In this document: positions 7,419-15,804 of the stretch, one piece after another
How the letters are laid out: each line of letters starts with the position of its first letter
Numbering within the stretch: position 1 is the first letter of the stretch
NCBI RefSeq assembly: GCF_000718005.1
Contig: NZ_JODV01000024.1
Length of the DNA: 64,000 nt
Strand: one strand, 5' to 3'
DNA from: Actinoalloteichus_B caeruleus
GTDB lineage: Bacteria > Actinomycetota > Actinomycetes > Mycobacteriales > Pseudonocardiaceae
Notes under the pieces: model-generated
What the model was told of the DNA's origin: nothing
The model's database searches: none
What the model saw: the letters and a program-made list of their open reading frames with translations, nothing else
Position numbers and translations under genes: made by a program

Positions 7419-9461
7419 ATGCGTCCGCTGCGCAGCCACGTCAACGGCGACTGGTTCACTCCGACGGATGAGGGAAAACCGCTGCTCGACGCCGTCACCG
7501 GTGAGCGGATCGCGACCATCACCTCCGCCGGTGTCGACATGGGCTCGGCCCTGTCCTACGGGCGACGCGTCGGCGGTCCCGCCCTGCGGGAGCTGACCTT
7601 CCACCAGCGCGCCGCCCTGCTCAAGGCCCTCGCCGGGCACCTGAGGGAACACCGCTCCGAGCTCTACGCGCTGTCCGCCCGCACCGGCGCCACCCGGTTC
7701 GACGCCCGCTTCGACGTCGACGGCGGGATCGGCGTGCTCTTCACCTACGGCAGCAAGGGGCGGCGGGAACTGCCCAACGACACCGTCTACGTGGACGGGC
7801 CGCCGGAACGCCTCAGCCGGGACGGCGGGTTCCTGGGACAACACCTGTGCACCCCCCTGCACGGGGTGGCCGTGCAGATCAACGCCTTCAACTTCCCCGT
7901 GTGGGGGCCGCTGGAGAAACTGGCCCCCGCCTTCCTCGCCGGCGTGCCCACCCTCGTCAAACCCGCCAGCCAGACCGCCTACCTCACCGAACGCCTGGTC
8001 GAACTGGTCCTGGACTCCGGTCTGCTGCCGCCAGGGTCGCTCCAACTGGTGTGTGGCGGGGCCGGCGACCTCCTCGACCACCTCACCGAACAGGACCTGT
8101 TGGCCTTCACCGGCTCGGCGGCCACCGCCCGCCGGCTGCGGTCCCACCCGGCGGTGGTCGGGCGCGCCGTCCGGTTCAGCGCGGAGGCGGACTCGCTGAA
8201 CTGCTCGGTCCTCGGACCCGACGCCCACGAGGACACCCCCGAGTTCGCCGTCTTCGTCGACCAACTGGTCACGGAGATGACCGTCAAGGCCGGCCAGAAG
8301 TGCACCGCCATCCGCCGCGCCCTGGTGCCCGCCCACCGGATGGACCAGGTCGCCGCCGCCGTCGCGGCGCGGCTCGCCGAGGTCACCGTCGGCAACCCCG
8401 CCCACCAGGACACCCGGATGGGCGCGCTGGCCAGCCTGGAACAGCGGGAGGAGGTCCGCCGCTCCCTCAAGGCGTTGCTGGCCACCGCCACCCCCGTCTT
8501 CGGTGACCCCGAGCGGGTGGACCCGCTCGACGCCGACCCGCTGCGGGGCGCGTTCCTCTCCCCGGTCCTGCTGCGCGCCGACGACCCCGACGCCGCCCCG
8601 GTCCACGAGGTGGAGGCCTTCGGTCCGGTCAGCACCCTGCTGCCGTACCGCGACGCCGACCACGCCATCGACCTCGCCGCCCGGGGCCTGGGCAGCCTGG
8701 CCGGTTCCGTGGTCACCGCGGACACCGACTTCGCCCGCCGGGTGGTGCTGGGCCTGGCCCCCTGGCACGGCCGGCTGCTGGTGGTCGACGGGAACACCGC
8801 CACCGAGTCCACCGGCCACGGGTCGCCGATGCCGGCCCTGGTGCACGGCGGCCCGGGCCGCGCCGGCGGCGGTGAGGAACTGGGGGGCATCCGCAGCGTG
8901 CTGCACCACATGCAGCGCACCGCCGTGCAGGGCGGCCCGGGGGTGCTCACCGCCGTGGCCAACCGCTGGATGCCCGGTGCGCCCCGCACCGTCGACGACG
9001 TCCACCCGTTCCGCCGGCACCTGGAGGACCTGCGGGTGGGCGACAGCGTCGTCGCCGGGCCCCGCACGGTCACCCTCGAGGACGTCGAGCACTTCGCCGA
9101 GTTCACCGGCGACACGTTCTACGCCCACACCGACGAGGAAGCGGCCAGCGCCAACCCGTTCTTCGAGGGGCGGGTCGCGCACGGCTACCTGGTGGTGTCG
9201 CTGGCGGCGGGCCTGTTCGTCGACCCGGCGCCCGGGCCCGTCCTGGCCAACTACGGCCTGGAGGGCCTGCGGTTCCTCACCCCCACCTACCCCGGCGACG
9301 CCCTCACCGTGACGCTCACCGCGAAGCAGATCACGCCCCGGGTGGACGCCGACCACGGCGAGGTGCGGTGGGACGCCGACGTCACCAACCAGCACGGCGA
9401 GTCGGTGGCCCGGTACGACGTGCTCACCCTCGTGGCGAAGAAGCCGGGCGAGGCGGGCTGA
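7419..9461 (+). CDS. paaZ: PaaZ: oxepin-CoA hydrolase / 3-oxo-5,6-dehydrosuberyl-CoA semialdehyde dehydrogenase
   Basis: A 680-residue bifunctional ring-opening enzyme of aerobic phenylacetate catabolism. Residues 1-520 are an aldehyde dehydrogenase domain with FTGSAATAR and the catalytic Cys295 in AGQKCTAIRR. Residues 535-680 are a MaoC/(R)-hydratase domain with the TGDTFYAHTDEE and FEGRVAHGYLV signatures, which hydrolyses oxepin-CoA. The order and length match the fused PaaZ of E. coli (about 680). It is the first gene of a tight operon: paaA starts within about 50 bases downstream. The upstream PaaR-like site suggests repression relieved by phenylacetyl-CoA. Confidence 0.93.
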   Translation: MRPLRSHVNGDWFTPTDEGKPLLDAVTGERIATITSAGVDMGSALSYGRRVGGPALRELTFHQRAALLKALAGHLREHRSELYALSARTGATRFDARFDVDGGIGVLFTYGSKGRRELPNDTVYVDGPPERLSRDGGFLGQHLCTPLHGVAVQINAFNFPVWGPLEKLAPAFLAGVPTLVKPASQTAYLTERLVELVLDSGLLPPGSLQLVCGGAGDLLDHLTEQDLLAFTGSAATARRLRSHPAVVGRAVRFSAEADSLNCSVLGPDAHEDTPEFAVFVDQLVTEMTVKAGQKCTAIRRALVPAHRMDQVAAAVAARLAEVTVGNPAHQDTRMGALASLEQREEVRRSLKALLATATPVFGDPERVDPLDADPLRGAFLSPVLLRADDPDAAPVHEVEAFGPVSTLLPYRDADHAIDLAARGLGSLAGSVVTADTDFARRVVLGLAPWHGRLLVVDGNTATESTGHGSPMPALVHGGPGRAGGGEELGGIRSVLHHMQRTAVQGGPGVLTAVANRWMPGAPRTVDDVHPFRRHLEDLRVGDSVVAGPRTVTLEDVEHFAEFTGDTFYAHTDEEAASANPFFEGRVAHGYLVVSLAAGLFVDPAPGPVLANYGLEGLRFLTPTYPGDALTVTLTAKQITPRVDADHGEVRWDADVTNQHGESVARYDVLTLVAKKPGEAG

Positions 9462-9507
9462 CCGCCACCCGGGAGGACCAACGGCCGTGCCCTCGGCCGA
9501 GGAGGTG

Positions 9508-10533
9508 ATGACGGTGACGGACCGGAGGACCGGGCACGGCCCGGACGGGGCGCGCCGCCCACCCGAAGCGACCCTGGCCGACGAGACCGAGGCCCAGGCC
9601 CGGTTCGAACGCCTGATCGCCGAGGACCAACGCATCGAACCCCGGGACTGGATGCCCGAGGCCTACCGCGCCACCCTGATCAGACAGGTGGCCCAGCACG
9701 CGCACTCCGAGATCATCGGCATGCAACCGGAGGGGGCCTGGCTGACCCGCGCCCCCTCGCTCCGGCGCAAGGCCATCCTGCTGGCCAAGGTCCAGGACGA
9801 GGCCGGGCACGGCCTGTACCTGTACTCGGCCTGCGAGACGCTGGGCGCGGACCGCGCCGACCTGACCGAGAAACTGGTGACCGGCCGGCAGAAGTACTCG
9901 TCGATCTTCAACTACCCGACGTTGTCCTTCGCCGACGTCGGAGTCATCGGCTGGCTGGTCGACGGCGCCGCGATCTGCAACCAGGTGCCGTTGTGCCGCA
10001 GCTCCTACGGCCCCTACGCCCGCGCCATGATCCGCATCTGCAAGGAGGAGTCCTTCCACCAACGGCAGGGCTACGAGTTGCTGATGACCATGATGGGCGG
10101 TACCGAGGAGCAACGCGCCCAGGTGCGGGACGCCGTGGACCGCTGGTGGTGGCCCAGCCTGATGATGTTCGGGCCGCCCGACGCCGAGTCGCCCAACACG
10201 GCCCGCTCGATGGCCTGGCGGATCAAGCGGCACACCAACGACGAGCTGCGGCAGCGGTTCGTCGACATCACGGTGCCCCAGGCCGAGGCGCTGGGTGTCA
10301 GCCTCCCCGACCCGGACCTGCGGTGGAACGCCGAGCGCGGGCACTACGACCACGGGCCGATCGACTGGGACGAGCTCTCCCGCGTCATCCGGGGTGACGG
10401 GCCGTGCAACGCCGAACGGATCGCCACGCGACGGGCCGCCCACCGCGACGGCGAGTGGGTGCGGCGGGCGGCGTCCGCGCACGCGGCGAAGCGGGCGGCC
10501 CGGGACGCGGTCGGGGCGGGGGTGGCCGGGTGA
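9508..10533 (+). CDS. paaA: PaaA: phenylacetyl-CoA 1,2-epoxidase catalytic subunit
   Basis: A 341-residue ferritin-like di-iron oxygenase subunit. It carries the carboxylate/His iron ligands in the AKVQDEAGHGLYLYSACE and CKEESFHQRQGYELL helices, plus HAHSEIIGMQPEG early. Together with PaaC it forms the catalytic core that epoxidises phenylacetyl-CoA. The ATG at 9508 is chosen because GAGGAGG lies just upstream; a GTG seven codons earlier is an alternative. Residues 1-30 are a variable tail not found in the E. coli protein. The stop overlaps the next start (GTGA), so paaB is coupled. Confidence 0.93.
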   Translation: MTVTDRRTGHGPDGARRPPEATLADETEAQARFERLIAEDQRIEPRDWMPEAYRATLIRQVAQHAHSEIIGMQPEGAWLTRAPSLRRKAILLAKVQDEAGHGLYLYSACETLGADRADLTEKLVTGRQKYSSIFNYPTLSFADVGVIGWLVDGAAICNQVPLCRSSYGPYARAMIRICKEESFHQRQGYELLMTMMGGTEEQRAQVRDAVDRWWWPSLMMFGPPDAESPNTARSMAWRIKRHTNDELRQRFVDITVPQAEALGVSLPDPDLRWNAERGHYDHGPIDWDELSRVIRGDGPCNAERIATRRAAHRDGEWVRRAASAHAAKRAARDAVGAGVAG

Positions 10534-10958
10534 CCACCACCGGAGGCGCACCCGACGCCGGGTCCGGCCCCTCGACCGGACCGGACCGGTCGGCGAGCCC
10601 GACCGGGGACGACCACGCCCGGACCCCGGGAGTTGGCACCGCCGGCGCCGACGGTGGACGAGCCGCGCGGGATCCCCGCGCCGAATGGCCGCTCTACGAG
10701 GTGTTCCTGCGCGGTCGGCGCGGCCTGAACCACGTCCACGTCGGGTCGCTGCGCGCGGCCGAGGACACGATGGCCCTCCGCAACGCCCGCGACCTCTACA
10801 CCCGCCGCAACGAGGGGGTGAGCATCTGGGTGGTCCGGTCGGACGCCATCGCCGCGTCCAGCCCGGACGAACGGGACCCGTTCTTCGCACCCAGCGCCGA
10901 CAAGGTGTACCGGCACCCCACGTTCTACGCGATCCCCGACGACGTCCCCCACCTGTGA
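10530..10958 (+). CDS. paaB: PaaB: phenylacetyl-CoA epoxidase bridging subunit, with N-terminal extension
   Basis: A 142-residue protein whose last ~95 residues are PaaB: EWPLYEVFLRGRRGLNHVHVGSL, then MALRNARDLYTRRNEGVSIWVV and a C-terminal FYAIPDDVPHL. PaaB bridges PaaAC heterodimers in the epoxidase complex. The first ~47 residues are a Gly/Pro/Asp-rich low-complexity extension absent from typical PaaB (about 95 residues). The GTG overlapping the paaA stop sets the start; no better internal SD is obvious, though a start nearer the domain cannot be excluded. Confidence 0.88.
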   Translation: MTTTGGAPDAGSGPSTGPDRSASPTGDDHARTPGVGTAGADGGRAARDPRAEWPLYEVFLRGRRGLNHVHVGSLRAAEDTMALRNARDLYTRRNEGVSIWVVRSDAIAASSPDERDPFFAPSADKVYRHPTFYAIPDDVPHL

Positions 10959-10965
10959 GGTCCCG

Positions 10966-11892
10966 ATGGCCTTCGACAACGCCTACGAGGCGCTCACCGA
11001 GGACGCCGGGGAACTGGGGGACCGGTGGGCCCACGGCACCGGCTTCCAGGACGCCCTGTCCGGAGTGGACGACACGGTTCCCGCCGGTGTGGACCGGCCC
11101 GCCGCCGCCCGCCACGTCCTCGGTCTCGCCGACGACGCCCTGGTGATGGCGCACCGGCTCAGCGAGTGGTGCACCCACGCGCCGGAACTGGAGGAGGAGG
11201 TCGCGCTGGCCAACATCGCCCTCGACCTGCTCGGGCAGGCCCGGCCGTTGCTGGCCAGGGCCGCCCAGCTCGACCCGGGACTGCGGCCGGCCGGGGTGCC
11301 CGGCCACGTACCGGACGAGGACGCCCTGGCGTTCTTCCGGCCAGCCGAGGACTACCGCAACGTGCGCCTGGTCGAGGCCCCCCACGGGGACTTCGGGCAC
11401 CTGGTGGCCCGCCTGCTGGTCTTCTCGACCTGGCGGTTGGCCCTGGTGGACCGGCTCAGCGGTTCCCGCGACCCGGTCGTGGCGGCGGTGGCGGCCAAGG
11501 CCGTACCCGAGGTCGCCTACCACCGGGACCACGCAGCGGGGTGGGCCGTGCGGCTCGGGGACGGCACCGACGAGTCCCATCGCAGGGTGGCCGAGGGGCT
11601 GGCCGAGGTGTGGCCGTTGGTCGAGGAACTGTTCGCCACCACCGACGCGGAGCGGACCGCCGTCGCCGACGGGACGGGGGTCGACCCCGCCACCACCCGG
11701 GCGGAGTTCGCGGATGTGCTCAGCCGGGTGTGCCGCCAGGCGACCCTGGACCCGCCCGGCATGGACGACCGGGGGGCAAGGGACGACCCGCCCGTCCCCC
11801 GGGGCCGGACGGGGCGGCACACGGCGGCGTTGCGGGACCTGCTGGCGGAGATGCAGAGCGTGGCCCGCGCGCACCCCGAGGGGCGGTGGTGA
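10966..11892 (+). CDS. paaC: PaaC: phenylacetyl-CoA epoxidase structural subunit
   Basis: A 308-residue ferritin-like subunit. The helices DDALVMAHRLSEWC, LEEEVALANIALDLLGQAR and the DYRNVRL...DFGHLVARLLVFSTWRLAL region are typical of PaaC, as is the later KAVPEVAYHRDHAAGWAVRLGDGT. It pairs with PaaA and stabilises the catalytic subunit but does not bind iron. The insert around residues 255-275 (MDDRGARDDPPVPRGRTG) is Pro/Arg-rich. It starts 7 bases after paaB and its stop overlaps the paaD start (GTGA). Confidence 0.92.
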   Translation: MAFDNAYEALTEDAGELGDRWAHGTGFQDALSGVDDTVPAGVDRPAAARHVLGLADDALVMAHRLSEWCTHAPELEEEVALANIALDLLGQARPLLARAAQLDPGLRPAGVPGHVPDEDALAFFRPAEDYRNVRLVEAPHGDFGHLVARLLVFSTWRLALVDRLSGSRDPVVAAVAAKAVPEVAYHRDHAAGWAVRLGDGTDESHRRVAEGLAEVWPLVEELFATTDAERTAVADGTGVDPATTRAEFADVLSRVCRQATLDPPGMDDRGARDDPPVPRGRTGRHTAALRDLLAEMQSVARAHPEGRW

Positions 11893-12401
11893 CGGTGCCC
11901 AGCCCGGAACTCGACCGGGCCCGCGCGGCCGCCGGGGCGGTCGTCGACCCGGAGCTGCCCATGCTGACCCTCGTCGACCTGGGGGTACTGCGCTCGGTCG
12001 AGATCGAGCCGCCCACCCGGGTGGTGGTGACGGTGACCCCCACCTACTCGGGCTGTCCGGCGCTGGTCGAGATGCGCGCAGACCTGGTGGCCGCGCTACA
12101 CCGGGCGGGTTTCCCCGACGTCGACATCCGCACCGCCCTCGCCCCGCCCTGGTCGAGCGACTGGATCACGCCGGAGGGCCGGGCCGCGCTCCGCGAACAC
12201 GGCATCGCGCCACCGGGCCCGGCGCCCCGCCGGGGGAGGGGTCCGGTACCGCTGCGCCTGGACCCCCCGCCGGCCGCGCGCTGCCCGCGCTGCGACTCGC
12301 CCGACACCGACCAGCTGGCAGCCTTCGGCGCGACGGCGTGCCGGGCGTTGCGCCGCTGCCGGGGGTGCGGGGAGCCCTTCGAGCAGGTGAGGGAACTGTG
12401 A
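11889..12401 (+). CDS. paaD: PaaD: iron-sulfur assembly factor for the epoxidase
   Basis: A 170-residue protein. The N-terminal ~100 residues are a MIP18/DUF59 domain (VDPELPMLTLVDLGVLRSVEI, with the TYSGCPALVEMRADL Cys). The C-terminus has two CxxC-type pairs (CPRC and CRGCG) as in PaaD proteins, suggesting metal or Fe-S binding. It is needed for maturation of the PaaABC(E) epoxidase. The GTG start overlaps the paaC stop by four bases. A second GTG two codons on is also possible but lacks the overlap. Confidence 0.9.
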   Translation: MTVPSPELDRARAAAGAVVDPELPMLTLVDLGVLRSVEIEPPTRVVVTVTPTYSGCPALVEMRADLVAALHRAGFPDVDIRTALAPPWSSDWITPEGRAALREHGIAPPGPAPRRGRGPVPLRLDPPPAARCPRCDSPDTDQLAAFGATACRALRRCRGCGEPFEQVREL

Positions 12402-12456
12402 CCGCGCGGAGGGCGACGAGCGCCGGACCGCGCCGCACCGCCCTGGGAGGACCGCG

Positions 12457-13596
12457 ATGACATCCCGTGCTCCGAACGCGACCAGCGACCCCGTCGGGGC
12501 CGGGGCCGGCGCCGCCGGGAGGGGCGGCCGGCCGCGACCCACCTTCCGCCCGCTGCGGGTTGCCTCGGTGCGGCGGCTGTGCTCCGACGCGGTGGAGATC
12601 GGTTTCGAGGTGCCGCCCGAGTACGCCGCCGAGTTCCGGTTCCGCCCGGGCCAGGCGCTCACCCTGCGGCGGCGGGAGGGCGAGCTGGACGAGCGGCGCA
12701 GCTACTCGCTGTGCGGCCCGGCTGGCAGCGCGCCGCGCATCGGCGTGCGCGAGGTGCCAGACGGCCTGGTCTCGCGGTGGCTGAACCGGGAGGTCGCCGT
12801 CGGGGACGTGGTGGAGGCGCTGCCCCCGACGGGACGGTTCGCGTTGGGCGAGGACGTCTCCGGCCACCACGTGCTCGTCGCCGCCGGGTCCGGCATCACC
12901 CCGCTGCTGTCCATCGCGGCCACCGTCCTCTCCGGCGACCCGACGTCCCGGGTGACCCTCGTCTACGGGAACCGGCACACCGGGTCGGTGATGTTCGCCG
13001 AGGACCTGGCCGACCTGAAGGACCGGTACCCGGCCAGGACGCAGCTGCTGCACGTGCTCTCCCGGGAACCCCGGGAGGCGGAGCTGACCTCGGGACGGGT
13101 CGACGGCGCGAAGGTGGAGCTGCTGTTGTCCGAGGTGGTGCCCCCGGAGACGGTGGACCACTGGTGGCTGTGCGGGCCGTGGGACATGGTCGAGGTGGTG
13201 CGCACGGCGCTGGCCGACCACGGGGTGCCGGCGGCCCGGGTGCACCGGGAGCTGTTCCACGTCGAGGACGAGGCCCCGCCGGTGCGGCGCCACCAGGACG
13301 GCTCCGCGCCGACGGGCCCGGTCACCCGGGTCCGCCTGCTGCTCGACGGTCGGACCACCAGCCTCACGGTGCCCCGGGACGTGCCGGTCCTCGACGCGGC
13401 GCAGCCGGCCCGACCGGACCTGCCCTTCGCCTGCAGGGGAGGGGTGTGCGGTACCTGCCGGGCCAGGGTCGTCTCCGGGGAGGTGCGGATGCGCCGGAAC
13501 TTCGCCCTCGAACCGTCCGAGGTGGACGCCGGGTTCGTGCTCACCTGCCAGTCCCTGCCGACGACGGAGGAGCTGGAGATCGACTACGACGGGTGA
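12457..13596 (+). CDS. paaE: PaaE: NADPH-dependent reductase of phenylacetyl-CoA epoxidase
   Basis: A 379-residue flavin/iron-sulfur reductase that feeds electrons to PaaABC. Residues 30-130 form the FAD domain (RRSYSLC FAD-binding motif), 135-255 the NAD(P) domain (AAGSGITPLLSI and WLCGPWDMVE), and 285-379 a plant-type 2Fe-2S ferredoxin domain. The cluster ligands are Cys326, Cys331 and Cys334 (CRGGVCGTC) plus a Cys near residue 362. An SD (GGGAGG) precedes the ATG. It is the last gene of the operon. The first 28 residues are a variable extension. Confidence 0.93.
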   Translation: MTSRAPNATSDPVGAGAGAAGRGGRPRPTFRPLRVASVRRLCSDAVEIGFEVPPEYAAEFRFRPGQALTLRRREGELDERRSYSLCGPAGSAPRIGVREVPDGLVSRWLNREVAVGDVVEALPPTGRFALGEDVSGHHVLVAAGSGITPLLSIAATVLSGDPTSRVTLVYGNRHTGSVMFAEDLADLKDRYPARTQLLHVLSREPREAELTSGRVDGAKVELLLSEVVPPETVDHWWLCGPWDMVEVVRTALADHGVPAARVHRELFHVEDEAPPVRRHQDGSAPTGPVTRVRLLLDGRTTSLTVPRDVPVLDAAQPARPDLPFACRGGVCGTCRARVVSGEVRMRRNFALEPSEVDAGFVLTCQSLPTTEELEIDYDG

Positions 13597-14144
13597 TCTG
13601 AGCTCGACCGGGTGTCCCCGGCCCCCAACCGCTTCCCGCCGGAGCCGAGGCCTGATCGCGGCCAGGAGTCGTGTCTCGGGAGCCGCCCCTGCCGCCTCGC
13701 CCGGGAGCCGCCCCAGGGGCCTCGCCCCGGCTGCCGACGGCGGTCCGGAGCGACGAGCGGACCGTCATCCGGTCGGGCCGCCCGCCCCGGCTCACGACAC
13801 CCGGAGCCACCTCGGCACCACGCGGCGGGTCGCGCAGTCCGCCGCGTCCCCTTCCGCCCGGCGAGGGAGTCCCCAGGAGGTCGACCATGCCGGCCGCATG
13901 CTCCGCGCGGCGGCCGGTTCGATGAGCCGACGGCCGTGGGTTGCCCGCCGCCGTGTCCCTGGGCCCGCGATTCCGCCGTGCCCACCTCGGCCGTGACCAT
14001 CCCCGCGCGCCCTGCCCCTTCGGTCGTCCACCGGGACCGGTGGGCCCGCCTGGGGCGCGGTCGGGTGGGGAGGCGGGGGCGGCTCGGAGCACCTCCGCGG
14101 TGTCCGCTGGTGCGGAGCCCGTCGCCGGTGCGTCCCCCTTCCTG
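13597..14144. other. Gene-free stretch after paaE
   Basis: About 550 bases of very GC-rich sequence between the end of paaE and the stop of the convergent TetR gene. Frames on both strands are low-complexity Arg/Pro/Gly and show no family. No paaK, paaH, paaJ or paaI gene is present here. Confidence 0.5.
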
Positions 14145-14756
14145 TCACGCGAACAGCGTGCGGTCCACCATCGAGACCAGCAGGTCAGCCGCCGCTCCGG
14201 TGTCGTAGCCGTCGTCGGCGAGTCGTTCGGCGACGATGGCGTCGACGGCGCCCCCGATGGTGATCGCCAGTGTGCGCAGGTCCAGCTCCGAGGTGACGCC
14301 GCGTGCCTGCCGCGCGGCCGCCAGCAGCGACGCGAGCGGCCGCCACCGGAGGCTGGGGTCGTAGTCCCCGTCCCCGCCGCCCTGGGTCATCGCTTCGACG
14401 ATCATCCGGGTGTGCCGGGGGTGTTCCCGGAGGTGGCCGATCATCGCCCGCACGTAGGCGGCGGGGCCGCCCTCGGGGGGAACGGCCTCGACGGCCTCGG
14501 CGACGTGGCCGGTCAGCGCGGTCAGCACGTGTTCGTGAGCGGCGCTCACCACGGCGTCCTTCGACGGGAAGTGGTAGAGCACGGCGGCCTTGGTGATGCC
14601 CGCGCCCTCGGCGATCCGGGACAGCGAGGTCCCGGCATACCCCCGCTCGGCCACCAGGCCGATGGTGACCTCGATCAACTGGGTGCGGCGGGCCTGCTCG
14701 GTGAGGGTGAGCTGACGGGGTCGGGACGTGTCCTGGTCACGGGGTGATTTGGCCAT
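14145..14756 (-). CDS. TetR family regulator divergent from an alpha/beta hydrolase
   Basis: A 203-residue repressor. Residues 20-68 form the helix-turn-helix (TQLIEVTIGLVAERGYAGTSLSRIAEGAGITKAAVLYHF is the full TetR_N pattern). The rest is a helical ligand-binding domain (VVSAAHEHVLTALTGHVAEAV). The ATG lies 52 bases from the divergent hydrolase start, and that gap holds two ACCG/CGGT palindromes. It most likely controls itself and the hydrolase. It could instead be the PaaR acting at 7367, since the half-sites are similar, but it is 500 bases behind the paa operon and faces the hydrolase. Confidence 0.9.
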   Translation of the reverse strand: MAKSPRDQDTSRPRQLTLTEQARRTQLIEVTIGLVAERGYAGTSLSRIAEGAGITKAAVLYHFPSKDAVVSAAHEHVLTALTGHVAEAVEAVPPEGGPAAYVRAMIGHLREHPRHTRMIVEAMTQGGGDGDYDPSLRWRPLASLLAAARQARGVTSELDLRTLAITIGGAVDAIVAERLADDGYDTGAAADLLVSMVDRTLFA

Positions 14757-14766
14757 GCCCTCAGCT

Positions 14767-14797
14767 TACCGTACGGTAGAAGAATCTACCGATCGGT
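14767..14797. promoter_or_regulatory. Two palindromic operators in the TetR/hydrolase gap
   Basis: TACCGTACGGTA (14767-14778) and ACCGATCGGT (14788-14797) are perfect palindromes spaced 21 bases centre to centre (two helical turns). They fill most of the 52-base gap between the divergent starts. They are the probable binding sites of the TetR protein encoded at 14145. Confidence 0.7.
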
Positions 14798-14808
14798 TAG
14801 GAGGCCTT

Positions 14809-15804
14809 GTGGACGACACCACACCGACCCCATCCCCCACCCGAACCCGGCGCCGCCGCTGGCCCATCGTGCTCGGCGTGATCGCGGCGTTGTTCCTGGT
14901 CATCGGGTTCGTCTCCCGCACGCCCTCCCCCGTCGGGCACTGGACCAGCGCCGAGGGCCGGGACGAGTTCCACGACACGTACCGGACCGCGATGGCCGAC
15001 CTGCCCGTCCCGGACGCCACCCTTGACGTCCGCACCGACTACGGGATCGTGCGGGCGTACCGGTTCGAGGGGGAGGCCGACCGCGCCGAGCCCCTCGTGC
15101 TCCTGCCCGGGAGGGCCTCCGCGTCCCCGGTGTGGGCGGACAACCTGCCCCACCTGCTGCGGGTCGGCGACGTCTACACCCTCGACCTGCTCGGCGAACC
15201 GGGCATGAGCGTGCAGGACCGCCCGATCGTCGATGACGACGACCAGGCTGACTGGCTGCACCAGACCCTCGACGGGCTCCCGGAGAGCGAGTTCCACCTG
15301 GTCGGCCTCTCCATCGGCGGCTGGACCGCGGCGAACCTCGCCACCCGCCAGCCCGAGGGGATCGCCAGCCTCACCCTCGTCGAGCCGGTGTTCGTCTTCG
15401 ACGACATGCCCCTGGGCACCATCGTGCGGTCCCTGCCCGCCTCCCTGCCCTGGCTGCCCAAGTCCTGGCGGGACGGGTTCAACTCGTACACGGCCGGCGG
15501 GGCGCCCGTCGAGGACGTGCCGGTCGCCCGGATGATCGAGGCCGGGATGGCGCACTACAGCCTGCGGCTCCCGCAGCCCAGCCGGCTCAGCGAGGAGGCG
15601 CTGTCCGGGCTGGACATGCCCGTGCTGGCCGTCATCGCCGGGGAGTCGGTCATGCTCGACTCCGCCGCTGCCGTCGAGGTCGCCGAACGCGCGCTGCCGG
15701 AGGGCACCGTCCGCCTCTACCCGGACGCCTCGCACGCCATCAACGGTGAACACCCCGACGAGCTCGCCGAGGACATCGCCGGGTTCCTCGACGCGCAGGA
15801 GTAG
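14809..15804 (+). CDS. Membrane-anchored alpha/beta hydrolase
   Basis: A 331-residue hydrolase of unknown substrate. After a Pro/Arg-rich start (RTRRRRW) a single hydrophobic segment (PIVLGVIAALFLVIGFV, about residues 17-35) probably anchors it, with the catalytic domain outside. The fold shows the oxyanion region LVLLPGRASASPVWADNL, the nucleophile elbow GLSIGGW and the late His in DASHAINGEH. The GTG at 14809 follows AGGAGG by four bases and gives the membrane anchor; an earlier in-frame start would run into the operators. Expression is likely TetR-controlled. Confidence 0.82.
   Translation: MDDTTPTPSPTRTRRRRWPIVLGVIAALFLVIGFVSRTPSPVGHWTSAEGRDEFHDTYRTAMADLPVPDATLDVRTDYGIVRAYRFEGEADRAEPLVLLPGRASASPVWADNLPHLLRVGDVYTLDLLGEPGMSVQDRPIVDDDDQADWLHQTLDGLPESEFHLVGLSIGGWTAANLATRQPEGIASLTLVEPVFVFDDMPLGTIVRSLPASLPWLPKSWRDGFNSYTAGGAPVEDVPVARMIEAGMAHYSLRLPQPSRLSEEALSGLDMPVLAVIAGESVMLDSAAAVEVAERALPEGTVRLYPDASHAINGEHPDELAEDIAGFLDAQE

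Noticed and set aside
7368..9635. Minus-strand frame of 755 residues opposite paaZ
   Set aside because: It is a GC-composition shadow; paaZ has all family motifs on the plus strand. The same holds for long frames opposite paaA-C (9424-11874), the TPR gene (44271-47078) and the AfsR-like gene (54464-56536).
13597..14144. Frames after paaE as a further paa gene
   Set aside because: They are Arg/Pro-rich and show no motif.
14145..14756. This TetR gene as PaaR
   Set aside because: It faces an alpha/beta hydrolase across two dedicated palindromes. A PaaR role remains possible but is not supported by position.
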